Shown here piece by piece: positions 35,552 to 46,512 of a DNA stretch of 64,000 nucleotides; the first letter of the stretch is position 1; each line of letters starts with the position of its first letter. Under the pieces are notes generated by a model. That model made no database searches. It was not told the origin of the DNA and saw nothing but the letters and a program-made list of their open reading frames with translations. Source of the stretch: Siphonodentalium dalli (Eukaryota; Mollusca; Scaphopoda; Gadilida; Siphonodentaliidae); NCBI GenBank assembly GCA_032622095.1, contig CP136061.1:25176991-25240990 (forward strand), given 5' to 3'. The translations under genes and the position numbers were made by a program.

Positions 35552-35865
35552 CTTAACCGGTACGCTGGATTCACCCCCTCTGTTAACCGGTATCCAGGAT
35601 TCACCCCTCTGTTAACCGGTACCCAGGATTCACCCCCTCTGTTAACCGGTACGCTGGATTCACTCCTCTGATAACCGGTATCCAGGATTCACCCCCTTTG
35701 TTAACCGGTACCAAGGATTCACCCCCTCTGTTAATCGGTACGCTGGATTAACCCCTCTGTTAACCGGTATCCAGGATTCACCCCCTCTGTTAACCGGTAC
35801 CCAGGATTCACCCCCTCTGTTAACCGGTACCCAGGATTCACCCCCTCTGTTAACCGGTATCCAAG
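35552..35865 (+). repeat. Minisatellite, 29-30-bp unit, ~10 copies
   Basis: The unit starts TTAACCGGTA and contains GGATTCACCCCCTCTG. Two sub-types alternate (ACGCTGG or ATCCAGG after the GGT). It ends 18 bp before the next element. Confidence 0.95.
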
Positions 35866-35883
35866 TGGGCTGTAGATGGTAAT

Positions 35884-37826
35884 AGAGACCTTTCGCATCC
35901 TCACGTTTACGATTACGAATACGGGTAGCTATTCGTAGTCGTAAGTCTATCCGTATGGCCAAAAAGTCCTTTCGCAAAACGATTACGCGTAAGAGTTTTG
36001 ACGAACACGTACGATCATTATTTCGTACCACTTTTACAACCCAAAGCGTGTGTTTGGTATGCAGTCCCTTAATACTTCACTTATCGTCGCATATGCAACA
36101 ATGCGATAATCATGACATGTTAATTTTGTCAATAATTCGACCAGTCACAACGTACGACCCGGGATTCTCGTGATATATTGTGGCAATACAGGTATAAATC
36201 ATTAAATGCCAGGTCATATGTGGTGGCAATTCAGTTCGTTGTTAGCATGGATGACCAGATAGACGCTATGCTGATGGGGAAGAGGGGTTCCTGAGTTTGG
36301 ACCTCACATCAACCACGACGCCATCGTTCAAGCCCCTTCAAGTCCGCGATTTGATTTCAATGCGATTTCGGCTTCACCTCTTTGGGTTTAGGAAATCCGA
36401 CATAAGGTTGGTGAGCTCGCTGATGTGCATCACTTCTGATTTGTTACTAACAGATCGAAACAAAGTCAACACGGTAGAAGCGATGTGCATCAAGTTGCTT
36501 TTTTGTCAGAAAGTTTCGTTGAACAAAATGTTGATAAATAACAGGTTTTGGGCAATTTTATGATATAGTTAGCATGTGGTTATCAATTTTATGATATAGT
36601 TAACTGTGGTTAGCATTCATTTTGAGTAATTACTCGATTCTGATAACAGAAGCGGCATTTCAAAAAACAAATTGTTGTTGGAATCTGATGATATGGGGAC
36701 ATCTAATCGGATTGAGTACCTTTAAATGCCGCATTTGTGCGTGTTTTATAAATTAAAAATAAATGCAAAGAACAAACCTGACAGAGACTGCTGATCTATA
36801 TGGTGATGCGGCATTTCAAAAAACAAATTGTTGTTGGAATCTGATGATATGGGGACATCTAATCGGATTGAGTACCTTTAAATGCCGCATTTGTGCGTGT
36901 TTTATAAATAAAAAAAAAATGCAAAGAACAAACCTGACAGAGACTGCTGATCTATATGGTGATGTCGGTGGGTGCGCCAAATATTCGTTTAGTTACGGTT
37001 CAGGAACAGAAATCACTACTTACCAGTTGAATCGGGATCTAGGGTAGGTTCAATTTACTTAGATAAAAAGAGTACTTTATGTAACTTAGAACTCGGTTAT
37101 GAATTCCATGTAATTTAAAAATGCCCTGCATTACAGACTCTACGAGAGAGATATATAAAACCCAACTTCTACCGAAAACCGAATATTATTAAATTGAATG
37201 AACTATTCAATTCGGGAAAGGGGAAGAGAACACAAAATCTTTCACTATTTATTAATAGGGTTATGCCATTCTTTAGGCTCTCCTGAGGCATTCTATAACT
37301 GCACACGTTATGACACCACCATGCATGGGTTGTTGAATTAAATAATTGTTGAATTTCACTATATATTGTGTACTATCTTGCCCATAATAATCACTCAAAA
37401 CTCCTCATGCATCGCGCACTATATACTGTATTTTTGGCGACTGGTTTCATTGTGCACTCCTTTACGGTAAAGGTTTGTGTCGCAGCCAGCGATGGCTATC
37501 CGTTGTGAATAGCGATCTTATTTCGCGGGAAGCTCGTGATTCACGACGACGAGTACAGTGATTTACAATCTAAACAGCATATTGAGGTCGTAGCTCAATA
37601 CAGCTGTATGGTTTACATGATATACATATACAGTCTCGAACGGAGCAAAGTGATATATTGCAGAAAATAAATTTCATGTGTTATTTGAGCTTATTAGAAA
37701 CCATGAAATCGTAAACGTTATTACGGATAGTAAAATACGAGAACGATTAGAAAGTACACAAAGGTTGGTGACGTAGTACCCTATCCGTATCCGTAATCGT
37801 AAACGTGAGTTTTGCGAAAGGTCTCT
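35884..37826 (+). mobile_element. ~1.9-kb TIR element, left copy
   Basis: Ends AGAGACCTTTCGCA..CGTTTACGATTACG and the inverted form at 37788-37826. An inverted copy is at 38002-39780. Inside, a 156-bp tandem duplication (36653-36808, 36809-36965) explains most of the length difference. It also contains the right part of a family A MITE (to GGATTGAGTACCTTTAA). No transposase gene: non-autonomous. Confidence 0.85.
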
Positions 37827-38001
37827 ATTTATTGGACATACGACATCCATGCTAACAGGTATCGTATGTGGTGCCGCGTGTCATAAAATAATGGGGTCCT
37901 TCATTGAGCGTATGATTTCAACATCCAGTATTGGAACCAACTACATATTTTGATTAATAGCACACTGCATAATTGAAGATAATCGAACATTTGTCTTCAT
38001 T

Positions 38002-39780
38002 AGAGACCTTTCGCAAAACTCACGTTTACGATTACGGATACGTATAGGGTACTACGTCACCAACCTGTGTGTACTTTCTAATCGTCCTCGTATTTTACTA
38101 TCCGTAATAACGTTTACGATTTCATGGTTTCTAATAAGCTCAAATAACACCTGAAATTTATTTTCTGCAATATATCACTTTACTCCGTTCGAGACTGTAT
38201 ATGTATATCTTGTAAACCATACAGTTGTATTGAGCTACGACCTCGATATGCTGTTTAGATTGTCAATCACTGTACTCGTCGTCGTGAATCACGAGTTTCC
38301 CGCGAAATAAGATCGCCATTCACAACGGATAGCCATTGCTGGCTGCGACACAAAACTTTACAGTAAGAGGAGTGCACTATGAAACCAGTCGTCAAAAATA
38401 CAGTATATAGTGTGTGATGCATGTGGAGTTTTGAGTGATTATTATGTGCAAGATACATGTAGTATATACACAATGTATAGTGAAATTCAACAATTATTTA
38501 ATTCAACAACCCATGGTGGGGTCCTAACGTGTGCAGTTATATAATACCACAGGACTCTGGAGAGCCCAAAGAATGGCATAACCCTATTAATGAATAGTGA
38601 CATATTTTGTGTTCTCGTCCCCTTTCCCGAATTGAATAGTTCATTCAATTTAATAATATTCGGTTTTCGGTAGAAGCTTGGTTTGATATCTCTCTCTCTC
38701 GTAGAGTCTGTAATACAGGGCATTTTAAAATTACATTGAATTCATTACCGAGTTCTAAGTTACATAAAGTACTCTTTCTGTCTGAGTAATCTGAACGTAT
38801 ACCCTGGATCCCGATTCAACTGGTAAGTAGTGATTTCTGCTCCTGAACCGTAACTAAAAGAATATTTGGCACACCCACCGACATCACCAGAGCTCAGCAG
38901 TCTCTATCAGGTTTGTTCTTTGCATTTATTTTTAATTTAAAAACACGCTCAAATGCGGCATTTAAAGGTATACGCAATCCGATTAGATGTCCCCATATCA
39001 TCAGATTCAACAACAATATTTTTTTAAATGCCGCTTCTGATATCATAATCGAGTAATTGCTCAAAATTAATGCTAACTACAGTCAACTATATTATAAAAT
39101 TGCCCAAAACCTGTTATTTATCCACATTTTGTTCAACGAAATTTTGCCGGTTTGTCAAATATCTGACAAAAAAGCAACTTGATGCACATCGCTTCGACTT
39201 TATTTCGATTTGGTACAGTAACAAATCAGAATTGATGCACACCAGCGAGCTCACCAACCTTATGTCGGATTTCCTAAACCCAAATAGGTGAAGCCGAAAT
39301 CGCATTGAAATCAAATCGCGGACTTGAAGGGGCTTGAACGATGGCATCGTGGTTGGTGTGAGGTCCAAATTCAGGAACCCCTCTTCCCCATCAGCATAAT
39401 ATAACGTCTATCTGGTCATCCATGCTAACAACGAACTGAATTTCCACCACATATGACCTGGCATTTATACCTGTATTGCCACAATATATCACGAAAATCC
39501 CGGGTCGTACGTTGTGACTGGTCGAATTATTGACAATATTAACATGTCATGATTATCGCATTGTTGCAAATGAGACGATAAGTGAAGTATTAAGGGACTG
39601 TATACCAAACACACGTTGGGTTGTAACAGTGTATGGTACGAAATAATGATCGTACGTGTTCGTCAAAACTCTTATGCGTAATCGTTTTGCGAAAGGACTT
39701 TTTGGCCATACGGATAGACTTACGACTACAAATAGCTATCCGTATTCGTAATCGTAAACGTGAGGATGCGAAAGGTCTCT
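38002..39780 (-). mobile_element. ~1.8-kb TIR element, inverted copy
   Basis: Reverse complement of 35884-37826 along its length, without the 156-bp duplication. ATT lies directly outside each end, a possible 3-bp target duplication; the left copy's flanks (AAT, ATT) do not confirm it. Only ~175 bp separate the copies, so the locus is a ~3.9-kb palindrome. Confidence 0.85.
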
Positions 39781-40131
39781 ATTAAACCGCTGCGGATATA
39801 TTGCCAGCTGCAAGCAATTAAGACTTTGTGTCTCCAATTATTAGCTGAACAGAAGCCCAGATTATCAACCTATAGGCAACCAACCATCTGACACAGATAT
39901 GAAAATACAGACACCCACCCACAACGGGATATATTTAAAATGTTAACATGAATTTTGAGTGGAGGACGTGTAAGCAGAAAACTATTTTAATGTGTATACC
40001 GCATAATGCTTTGTTCTCTAATTAAAAAAAAACATAAAAAAATGGAAAGTATATACAAAAGATGGAGAGGAGGAAGAAAATACAGTATGTACATAATATA
40101 CAATGATCTCCCGATTTTCATGGTCGTATTG
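39781..40131. other. No gene recognised
   Basis: Short stretch between the inverted elements and the trinucleotide repeat, with nothing recognisable. Confidence 0.4.
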
Positions 40132-40155
40132 TCATTATCAGTATTACCATCACCG

Positions 40156-40186
<31 letters not shown>

Positions 40187-40375
40187 TATCATCATCATCA
40201 CATCATCATCATCATCAACATCATCATCAATTATCATTATCATCATCATCATCATCATCATCATTATCATCATCATCATCATCATTATCATCATCATTAT
40301 CATCATCATCGTCGTCGTCACCACCACCACCACCACCACCACCACGATCAGCATCATCATCATCATCATCGTGAT
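40132..40375 (+). repeat. (TCA)n microsatellite with CAC/TTA variants
   Basis: Almost pure trinucleotide repeat. Ser-, His- and Met-rich open frames here are repeat artefacts. Confidence 0.95.
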
Positions 40376-41734
40376 ATTTATATCTAGCAGCATAACAACC
40401 TCAACAACTGAATCAACACCAAACACAACAACAACACCAATAGCAGTAACGCTATAGATTATACACTGTGTCAATACCATGCTCAGTCGCGAAGTTTGCG
40501 AAGGGGTTGTATCTCAAGATTGTGGTATCACACTATTGATACCTTATTGGAAATTGGTGGCGTTAATGATTTGTTAAGGAAGTTAAATCTTTAAAATTAG
40601 TATGTCGTGTAAATATCAGTAGTTGGGATTTATATAACTGTATATTTCCTGAGCATGATGCAATATCTTACCTCTTCAAATCATTCACATTCCACAAAGT
40701 AGATCAATGCATCTCCAACTCCAAGTTTTCGTTTTTACACAGGGGGCGCAATCTAGAAAATACATTTGTTCCGTTTCACCGGCCTTTCTCTATGGGTAAG
40801 CTGTGGTTACGAAATAGACAGAGAAATATGTTATTTTTGGTGTCCAAACTATCCAAGTATGTTTCAAAATGAATGTGATGTTTAACAGAAACTGTTGTAA
40901 AGTTGTTGCCTCGGCTATAGTTCTCCAAGTCGCACAACCACACACAACTGGTTTGACAATTTGAATTGCACTTGTAAAATGGTACTAATGTTTCTGAACA
41001 TGGAATATTCACATTTAATATTTGCAGATTTAGAGGGACAATAAATTTGTTCGACTATACGTCGACTTTTGAATTCGCACAATATTTCCCAGCTCTAATT
41101 AAAATTAGACTCTTGAGCATGGAAATAGCTGGGAATTCCATTACCGCCGCATTAAATAAGTGAAACTCCACAGTTTCCACAGGAAGGGGCCCAAACAATA
41201 AGGGGGACATAGATTCATCGAAATTTAACTGAAATATGAACCCAAACTATATAGACAATGTATATGCCTGAAATGAGTACAGAACAGTCTTTCTGAATTT
41301 GATACACAATGTTCATAATATTTGAGGTACCACTGTATTGCAGAAAAAGCTACTACGGATGAGGGCCAAGGTCACTTGCACTTAATGTTTTCATCAGTCT
41401 AGAACACCTTCTAAAATAACACAAATTCATAACCAACCTTGTTTCAATATACCTACCACATGAATGGTGCCAGAAACTACTGGCACTTTATATTAATAAA
41501 ATTACCCCTACTGATCATTCGAAACTGTACAATGTTATCATAGCTTCTGAATGCGATCCCTGATGTATGACGTCACGGCGCACGAATAGTTTTGCAATAA
41601 ACATAATTATATCTCCTTTCGCTTTCGCTTGACAAATAACAAAACCGGGTCTTAAATGTTTACATTCTTGGAATTCTATTTCCCTTGCTGGGTATTATTG
41701 GTCAATTATGGACTCTCCATAGACGCGTTTAAAG
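40376..41734. other. No gene recognised
   Basis: GGTGGCGTTAATGATTTGT near 40557 also occurs near 33404, a sign of a shared unclassified repeat. No exon supported. Confidence 0.4.
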
Positions 41735-42420
41735 ACATGATGGACTTGTTCGCGTGCATGAAATTTATAAGTTAGTACTCAGGCGCTATGTAATACTCCC
41801 CAGGTTCTTTTACAATAAGTCGGAAACTCTGAGAACATGTTGATGATATTTATTCATACAAATATTTACAGTTAACATCATCGCAGGTAGTCACGGAGAA
41901 TCACATACTAACATTTTCTCACACTATACGTTCGGATCAAGAGAGCGTTCAGAAACAAGAGAGCGAGAGCCTGGGGTCTGTCCAGTATATATGCGCTGGG
42001 GGAAACGCCCTGGCCTCCAGATGTCGTGATGTGATTGGAACACGTGTCCGCCGCTCCCATAAAAACAAATGGACAATTAAACTTGTTTTGATGAAAGCAG
42101 TGAACTCTAGAGTCAAAGACCTATATCATTCACCTCAGAGTTGTTGATCCCACCATGAGGCCAGGGCAATGACCCCTCATATAGGCTTAACCATACTCAC
42201 GCCATGTACAGTCGAAAGTGTTACAGCTATGCCAATATGGGGAATGTAGCATTCTACTAACATCGCCAAAATTTCAAAGAAATCAACCGTATCACTCCAC
42301 CGAAAACATTGTCGGAACTGCGCCCAATTGTAAATATTTACATCTCGATCCGGGACGCAACTATCGTCAATAATCTAAGACAAATGATTTCGCCATCGAG
42401 AGCCATTGCATTTAATTAAT
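41735..42420 (+). repeat. Dispersed repeat F, copy interrupted by an LTR
   Basis: Homologous to 23945-24180 on both sides of 41789-42225. Confidence 0.75.
41789..42225 (-). mobile_element. Solo LTR, 437 bp
   Basis: Starts TGTAATACTCCCC and ends GTGTTACA, with 4-bp GCTA repeats at 41785-41788 and 42226-42229. On the minus strand the order is TGTAACAC, a TATATA-type element (CATATATACTGGAC), then AATAAA (GAATAAATATCATC), then TTACA, as in a promoter-to-polyadenylation LTR. Repeat F at 23.98 kb is the empty-site equivalent. No gag or pol remains nearby, so it probably arose by recombination between two LTRs. The 4-bp duplication fits Ty3-type elements. Confidence 0.8.
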
Positions 42421-42955
42421 TAATATATAAGAATTACAAAAAAATGTGTATCGTCAATTTGGATGGATATTAGTAACAAATAACTACTTTCAGCAAGATT
42501 ATTCTCAATTTCTATTTGATCACCCAGCCGGAGTGTTTCATATCACTTTAAGTGTTTAATTAGTTGTCGTAATCTCTAAATGTGTAAACACTGTGAATCT
42601 AGCAATGTGATCAGATGTGACAGGAAATTTATTACGCTATGTTTAGCCTATACGGTCCCTTTGTGTGCTTTCTGCGCATATTTTGTTCATTTAAATATTT
42701 GTATTAAATTAAAAAAAATATATAATAATAATAATAATGACCAGTTTTATATACCGATTAACCAAATTACTTGCTCCAACATGCTTGGTACAATATTACC
42801 CCATCCATTTGTGCAAGGCAACCAATGAAACGGCTACAGCCATTGCAGGCGCTGCTCTAGTTTGATAAGAACATGATACTCATCAGTATGACCGCAGGGA
42901 AAGTAATTTGGGGGGCAAACCCCGGGATCTTCGAAAAGGTCGAGTGATCCTTTCC
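42421..42955. other. No gene; short (TAA)n tract
   Basis: AT-rich, with a (TAA)n run near 42724-42740. Confidence 0.4.
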
Positions 42956-43789
42956 TTAACCCCTCATTTTTTGTAGCTTTATTTTAGATCTAAAAAAAAG
43001 GAGAATTTTTGTAACATTATGGTTATCTCTTTTTTCTTTTTTTTTCTTCTTTGGTGGCTTTTCTCCTGAAGATGAAGATGACTGTTGTTGTTGTGGTCGA
43101 TATTGTTGAATGAGTTGTTCGACCAGCTGCTGTCGATCTTCTTTATATCGTTGTAGTTGTTCTCTTCTGTTCTTACTAAGCAGGTCTAGGTCTGGGTCTA
43201 AAGTTTCTTCATCATCGGTAGGCGACGCCGGCCTCTCCAGGTATCTCGGCGTCGGAGGGGCGGAGGTGTTGGATTCCGCACATGGTGGAGATTGGCTGGG
43301 TGATGATTCCATCTCCACAGCGAAGACAGCGGCTGGGACGTCCGGGGTGACGTCGGTGTCCCCATTTCCGCTGTCCTCCACGACAACCGGGACATCCGGA
43401 GGAGCGTCGGCGTCCCTGCTGGTGGTGCTAGCTGGCGCCACAGGTCGATGATGTGGGAGAACTGGGCGTCTCTCAGTTCTCCGTTTCCACTTGGCCCTTT
43501 TTTCGGCGTCCCTGCGGCGTCTTGAGGGTGTCTTCTTCTTTTTCTTCCCGGTGCTGCTGTTCCTGTTAGCCCCGGACCGGAGGAGTCCAGTCGGTCCATC
43601 CAGGCCCCGGCCGATAGACGGTTCTACCGGGGTGACCTGGATATCCAAAACCACTTCCAGCCGACCCCTGTTAGCATGGAGAGTCCAGCTAACACAATGG
43701 GCCGACTGAAAGCAGCTCAGCGCATGCAAAATCTCGGTGGGGATTAGAGTAGAATCCATTGTCCACCGATCCTTCGACAAAAAAGTCAC
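42956..43789 (-). CDS. Basic, Pro/Ser-rich retroelement-like ORF (277 aa)
   Basis: An uninterrupted frame from ATG at 43789. Residues about 1-60 form a compact region (ALSCFQSAHCVSWTLHANRG). It is followed by a very basic stretch (KKKKKTPSRRRRDAEKRAKW, about 82-101), a Pro/Ser/acidic low-complexity middle, a Gln-rich helical segment near 205-235, and a second lysine cluster (KKKKKEKR). There is no zinc knuckle, protease or polymerase. Its GC content is clearly higher than its surroundings, and it follows a tRNA-like sequence. The composition suggests a nucleic-acid-binding gag/ORF1-type protein of a retroelement. I have a faint recollection of similar repeat-associated mollusc proteins but cannot name the family. 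An unrelated host gene is possible. Confidence 0.5.
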   Translation of the reverse strand: MTFLSKDRWTMDSTLIPTEILHALSCFQSAHCVSWTLHANRGRLEVVLDIQVTPVEPSIGRGLDGPTGLLRSGANRNSSTGKKKKKTPSRRRRDAEKRAKWKRRTERRPVLPHHRPVAPASTTSRDADAPPDVPVVVEDSGNGDTDVTPDVPAAVFAVEMESSPSQSPPCAESNTSAPPTPRYLERPASPTDDEETLDPDLDLLSKNRREQLQRYKEDRQQLVEQLIQQYRPQQQQSSSSSGEKPPKKKKKEKRDNHNVTKILLFFRSKIKLQKMRG

Positions 43790-43959
43790 GGCAACTCACT
43801 GGCATTAGCGCGTCAAGCACTAGTGCGACCGTCCCATCGAGCTGCCGGATCGAGAATGTTCAGTATGGCAAGCGTTCTTGCTCAAGGGTCATAACTTGGC
43901 GCGGGTTTTGATACGTCGCTCAAAGCGGCAAAGCCACTGTTATGAGGAGACTCAATGAC

Positions 43960-44040
43960 CGGAGACGCGCTGCGAACCCATATCGATGTGTTTACAGGGA
44001 ATACAAGTTCGACACGCTAACCACTGGACCACGGAGCTCC
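43960..44040 (-). tRNA. tRNA-like sequence (SINE-type head)
   Basis: On the minus strand it reads GGAGCTCCGTGGTCCAGTGG, continuing TTAGCG, a good A box, with GGGTTCGCAGC as B box and CTCC near the 3' end. The acceptor stem pairs only partly and the anticodon arm is poor, so this is a tRNA-derived retroposon head or tRNA pseudogene rather than a working tRNA. It sits about 170 bp upstream of the ORF at 43789 in the same orientation. Confidence 0.5.
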
Positions 44041-44173
44041 ACATTAATTTTTTTTTATTTAGATAGAGCTAACAATCCGAACAGACAGACAGAACGAGAG
44101 CCAGAGACTCCTCTTTTATGTATATAGATGATAGCTTTGGTTTGATATGTTTTCATTGCTTTTTGTATAAGGC

Positions 44174-44216
44174 AATTACTTTGACTCAATTACTTTGACT
44201 CAATTACTTTGACTGA
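44174..44216 (+). promoter_or_regulatory. Triple 15-bp repeat with two TGACTCA sites
   Basis: CAATTACTTTGACT is repeated three times, and its joints create TGACTCA, the AP-1/bZIP consensus, twice. It lies about 250 bp upstream of the first lectin-domain exon. Function is inferred only from the motif. Confidence 0.35.
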
Positions 44217-44458
44217 TAAATCAACAGCTGTTTTGACATTGGAATGTTGTTTTCCCCCAGATTATTATATGTTACTTTTTCACAATGAGTGACAATTTAA
44301 AGAGATTTAAGTTGTTCTATGAAACACTATGCTTAGGGTAGCGGGTTGAAATTAAGGTTGGCAGGAAACCCCAACAACAAATATTTTTTTATGAATCCTG
44401 ACAAATGCAGAATTGCCCCATCGTGTTCCCCTTCCATCAGCTCTTTTCTACTCCACAG

Positions 44459-44671
44459 ACTGTCCAGGGTGGAGTCTATCGAAGGGATTCAAACTACGCA
44501 CGCTTGGCTGCGTCTCCCTGTGTCTCAGATTTAACACTTCAAGTGATTTCCTGTGGACGGAAGCCCAAGCGGGGTGTCGAAATGAATACGATGGTCATCT
44601 AGTGATGATTGAAAACAGGGAGATGATGGACGCAGTGGAGAGCTTCATAGCAGCGGATGGAGAAGCGGAAG
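44459..44671 (+). CDS. C-type lectin domain, N-terminal exon
   Basis: The acceptor TTCTACTCCACAG ends at 44458 and the donor GTTAGT starts at 44672; both joins are phase 1. The exon encodes the first half of a C-type lectin-like fold: CPGW near the start, then FLWTEAQAGC (the conserved W-x-E-A-x-x-x-C helix) and GHLVMIENREMMDAVESFI (the L-x-x-I-x-x-x-E strand and helix). Joined to 46175-46371 it gives a nearly complete domain of about 135 residues. The upstream partner is not certain, but the apple/PAN exon ending in phase 1 at 13805 fits. Secreted lectins of this kind usually act in immunity, egg coats or shell matrix; which applies cannot be told. Confidence 0.75.
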
Positions 44672-45240
44672 GTTAGTCTACAATAGATCAAAATGTCACA
44701 ATTGTGACAGTAAATGGGTTTATTCAATGGAACATATGACATTTGTTCACAAGTCCACAAGAGTTTGTCAACTTAAAGTAGTAATATAATGTGAAAATGT
44801 ATTTTATCACATTATTTACATAATTACGAACTCATTTGACCTCGCGAAGTAATTATAACAGTATGAATTAAATCTAAACAAACCGATGTTACTTGTAATT
44901 ACGCGGCGTACTCTATGCGCAATTTAACATGACATTTAGATTTTAATACATCAGTATGACCGTACGATGTCACTCTTTTCTATGTCTATAACATCATGTG
45001 TTGATATGCAGGGGGAAATCGATTAAAACTGACAAATTATCCCGCCACTCTATCTGTGCGTAAGGTCTGCTATAGAAAGATATATTTACAGGGATTTGAC
45101 GTATAACAGCATTATTGCAACCGATTTCACTAGCTGGTTTACGTCAATTTTATACGTCTTATTCATGCTTGCAACTACCTATTTGCATGCATGGTTGTAT
45201 TTTGAATTACATCGTATCGAATCTTATCTGGGGTCATTTG

Positions 45241-45681
45241 GGCAAGCCTGCAAATAGCGTGTCTGTCATTTGCAAAATGAGGTCCTCAGGGGGTGAACTT
45301 AGTGACGCTATCCTACTCGGCGGGCTAGAATCACAAAATTCACACTCTAGGAACATTATTCTGTTTAGTCCTCAACTGCTATAGGAGACCAAGGATCAGA
45401 TTGAATTTCTTCAGCTGAAGTTGCTGATGTTCACCCATTAGTCACCTCGATTATGCATTTATCTTCTGCAAATGAGGGGACATAGAAACTGAACAGAAGG
45501 AAAACAATAACGAATAACAATGTTAAATTTATATACACCCAGAAGATTAAATATAGGCAGAATGAGGTACCCAGAGTGTGAATTTGGTGATGCCAACCCG
45601 CTGTGCGGGATAGCATAACTAAATTCACCCTCTGGGGACCTCATTCTGCAAATGACAGACGCATTATATGCAGGCTTGCAT
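45241..45681. mobile_element. Foldback element in the lectin intron
   Basis: Arms at about 45241-45372 and 45549-45681 are inverted, imperfect copies (GGCAAGCCTGC at the left end, GCAGGCTTGC at the right). Each arm contains its own smaller inverted repeat around AATTCACACTCT. No coding capacity. Confidence 0.6.
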
Positions 45682-45747
45682 TTGGGTCGCGTGGTTATTT
45701 CAATTGTCAACACAAGTTTGAGATCAATCGATTGGAAAATGTTTTGT

Positions 45748-46128
45748 TTTTTTACCCTGTGCCAATGCATTCTCTTATATATGCGAGTCGACCATAGGTC
45801 GCCTCGCATATATAAGAGAATGCATTGGCCTAACAATTTTTTACAATTTTAATAATTTTTTCTTGTATTCTTTAACAATTTTATAATTTCACCCATACAG
45901 AGCCCCAGACAAACATGAGCAGACGAAACTCTTCTATATGCTTCTATATATGTGTGGGGCTCCCTGCAGGGTAATGGATGTTTTTTATTTTATGTCCTAA
46001 AAATTGTAAGAAACATTTATTTAAAAAAATTGTTAGGCCAATACATTCTCTTATATATGCGAGGCGACCTATGGTCGACTCGCATATATAAGAGAATGCA
46101 TTGGCACAGGGTAAAAAAATCCCGACTT
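45748..46128. mobile_element. Palindrome-ended element, copy 1
   Basis: Two hairpins (45761-45829 and 46037-46105), each with 27-bp arms beginning GCCAATGCATTCTCTTATAT and a 15-nt loop. The first is perfect, and the second has one mismatch. They enclose ~200 bp, matched in inverse orientation at 62420-62636. ACCCTGTG/CACAGGGT borders extend the symmetry. It lies in the intron between the two lectin exons. Confidence 0.8.
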
Positions 46129-46174
46129 ACGACAATTACAGCCTAATTTAAATGCGTTATGTACGTTTTTTCAG

Positions 46175-46371
46175 AGGACCAGAGTTTAGATGGAACTGAC
46201 CCGACGGAGAACGGAAATTACCTTCTTTGGAACAGTCAGCCATTGTTCTGGGCGGAGTGGTTCGATGACGACTGGAAGGGGTGCATGGAAGGTGAATTCG
46301 ATGGTGGACAATATGTGCTTGATAGCGTCAACTGCGACAATGACAACGTGCATTATTGTCAGCTTGACTGA
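46175..46371 (+). CDS. C-type lectin domain, C-terminal exon
   Basis: The acceptor GTTTTTTCAG ends at 46174. The reading frame continues from the exon ending at 44671 (phase 1) and stops with TGA at 46369-46371. It encodes the second half of the domain: LDGTDPTENGNYLLW, FWAEWFDDDWKGCMEG and VNCDNDNVHYCQ, with the two closing cysteines in place. The usual Ca2+/sugar motifs EPN or QPD and the WND triplet are not present at the expected positions, so calcium-dependent sugar binding by the classic site is doubtful. An AATAAA signal starts six bases after the stop, so this is the last exon with a very short 3' UTR. Confidence 0.8.
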
Positions 46372-46376
46372 ATTTG

Positions 46377-46382
46377 AATAAA
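46377..46382 (+). terminator. Polyadenylation signal AATAAA
   Basis: Canonical hexamer just after the lectin stop codon, supporting the end of the transcript near 46395-46410. Confidence 0.6.
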
Positions 46383-46434
46383 ATACATGGAATGATTGCA
46401 ATGAATGAGGATAACACGTGATGCAATAACACAG

Positions 46435-46512
46435 GCATGCTTTATTGTCAGCTACACTGGACCTCAGTTCAACCAATGGAAGGAGTGCATCGAAGAGGAA
46501 CACAAATGGATA
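46435..46512 (+). pseudogene. Relic of a lectin C-terminal exon (1)
   Basis: A short reading with FNQWKECIEEEH resembles FDDDWKGCMEGEF of the intact exon about 170 bp upstream. There is no splice site or open frame of useful length. Weak, but consistent with a decayed tandem exon copy. Confidence 0.35.

Noticed and set aside
30948-35865. Regular repeat arrays resembling CRISPR
   Set aside because: Units are directly adjacent with no unique spacers, no cas genes occur, and the DNA is eukaryotic.
40006-40480. Ser-, His- and Met-rich frames
   Set aside because: Translation of a (TCA)n microsatellite in different frames.
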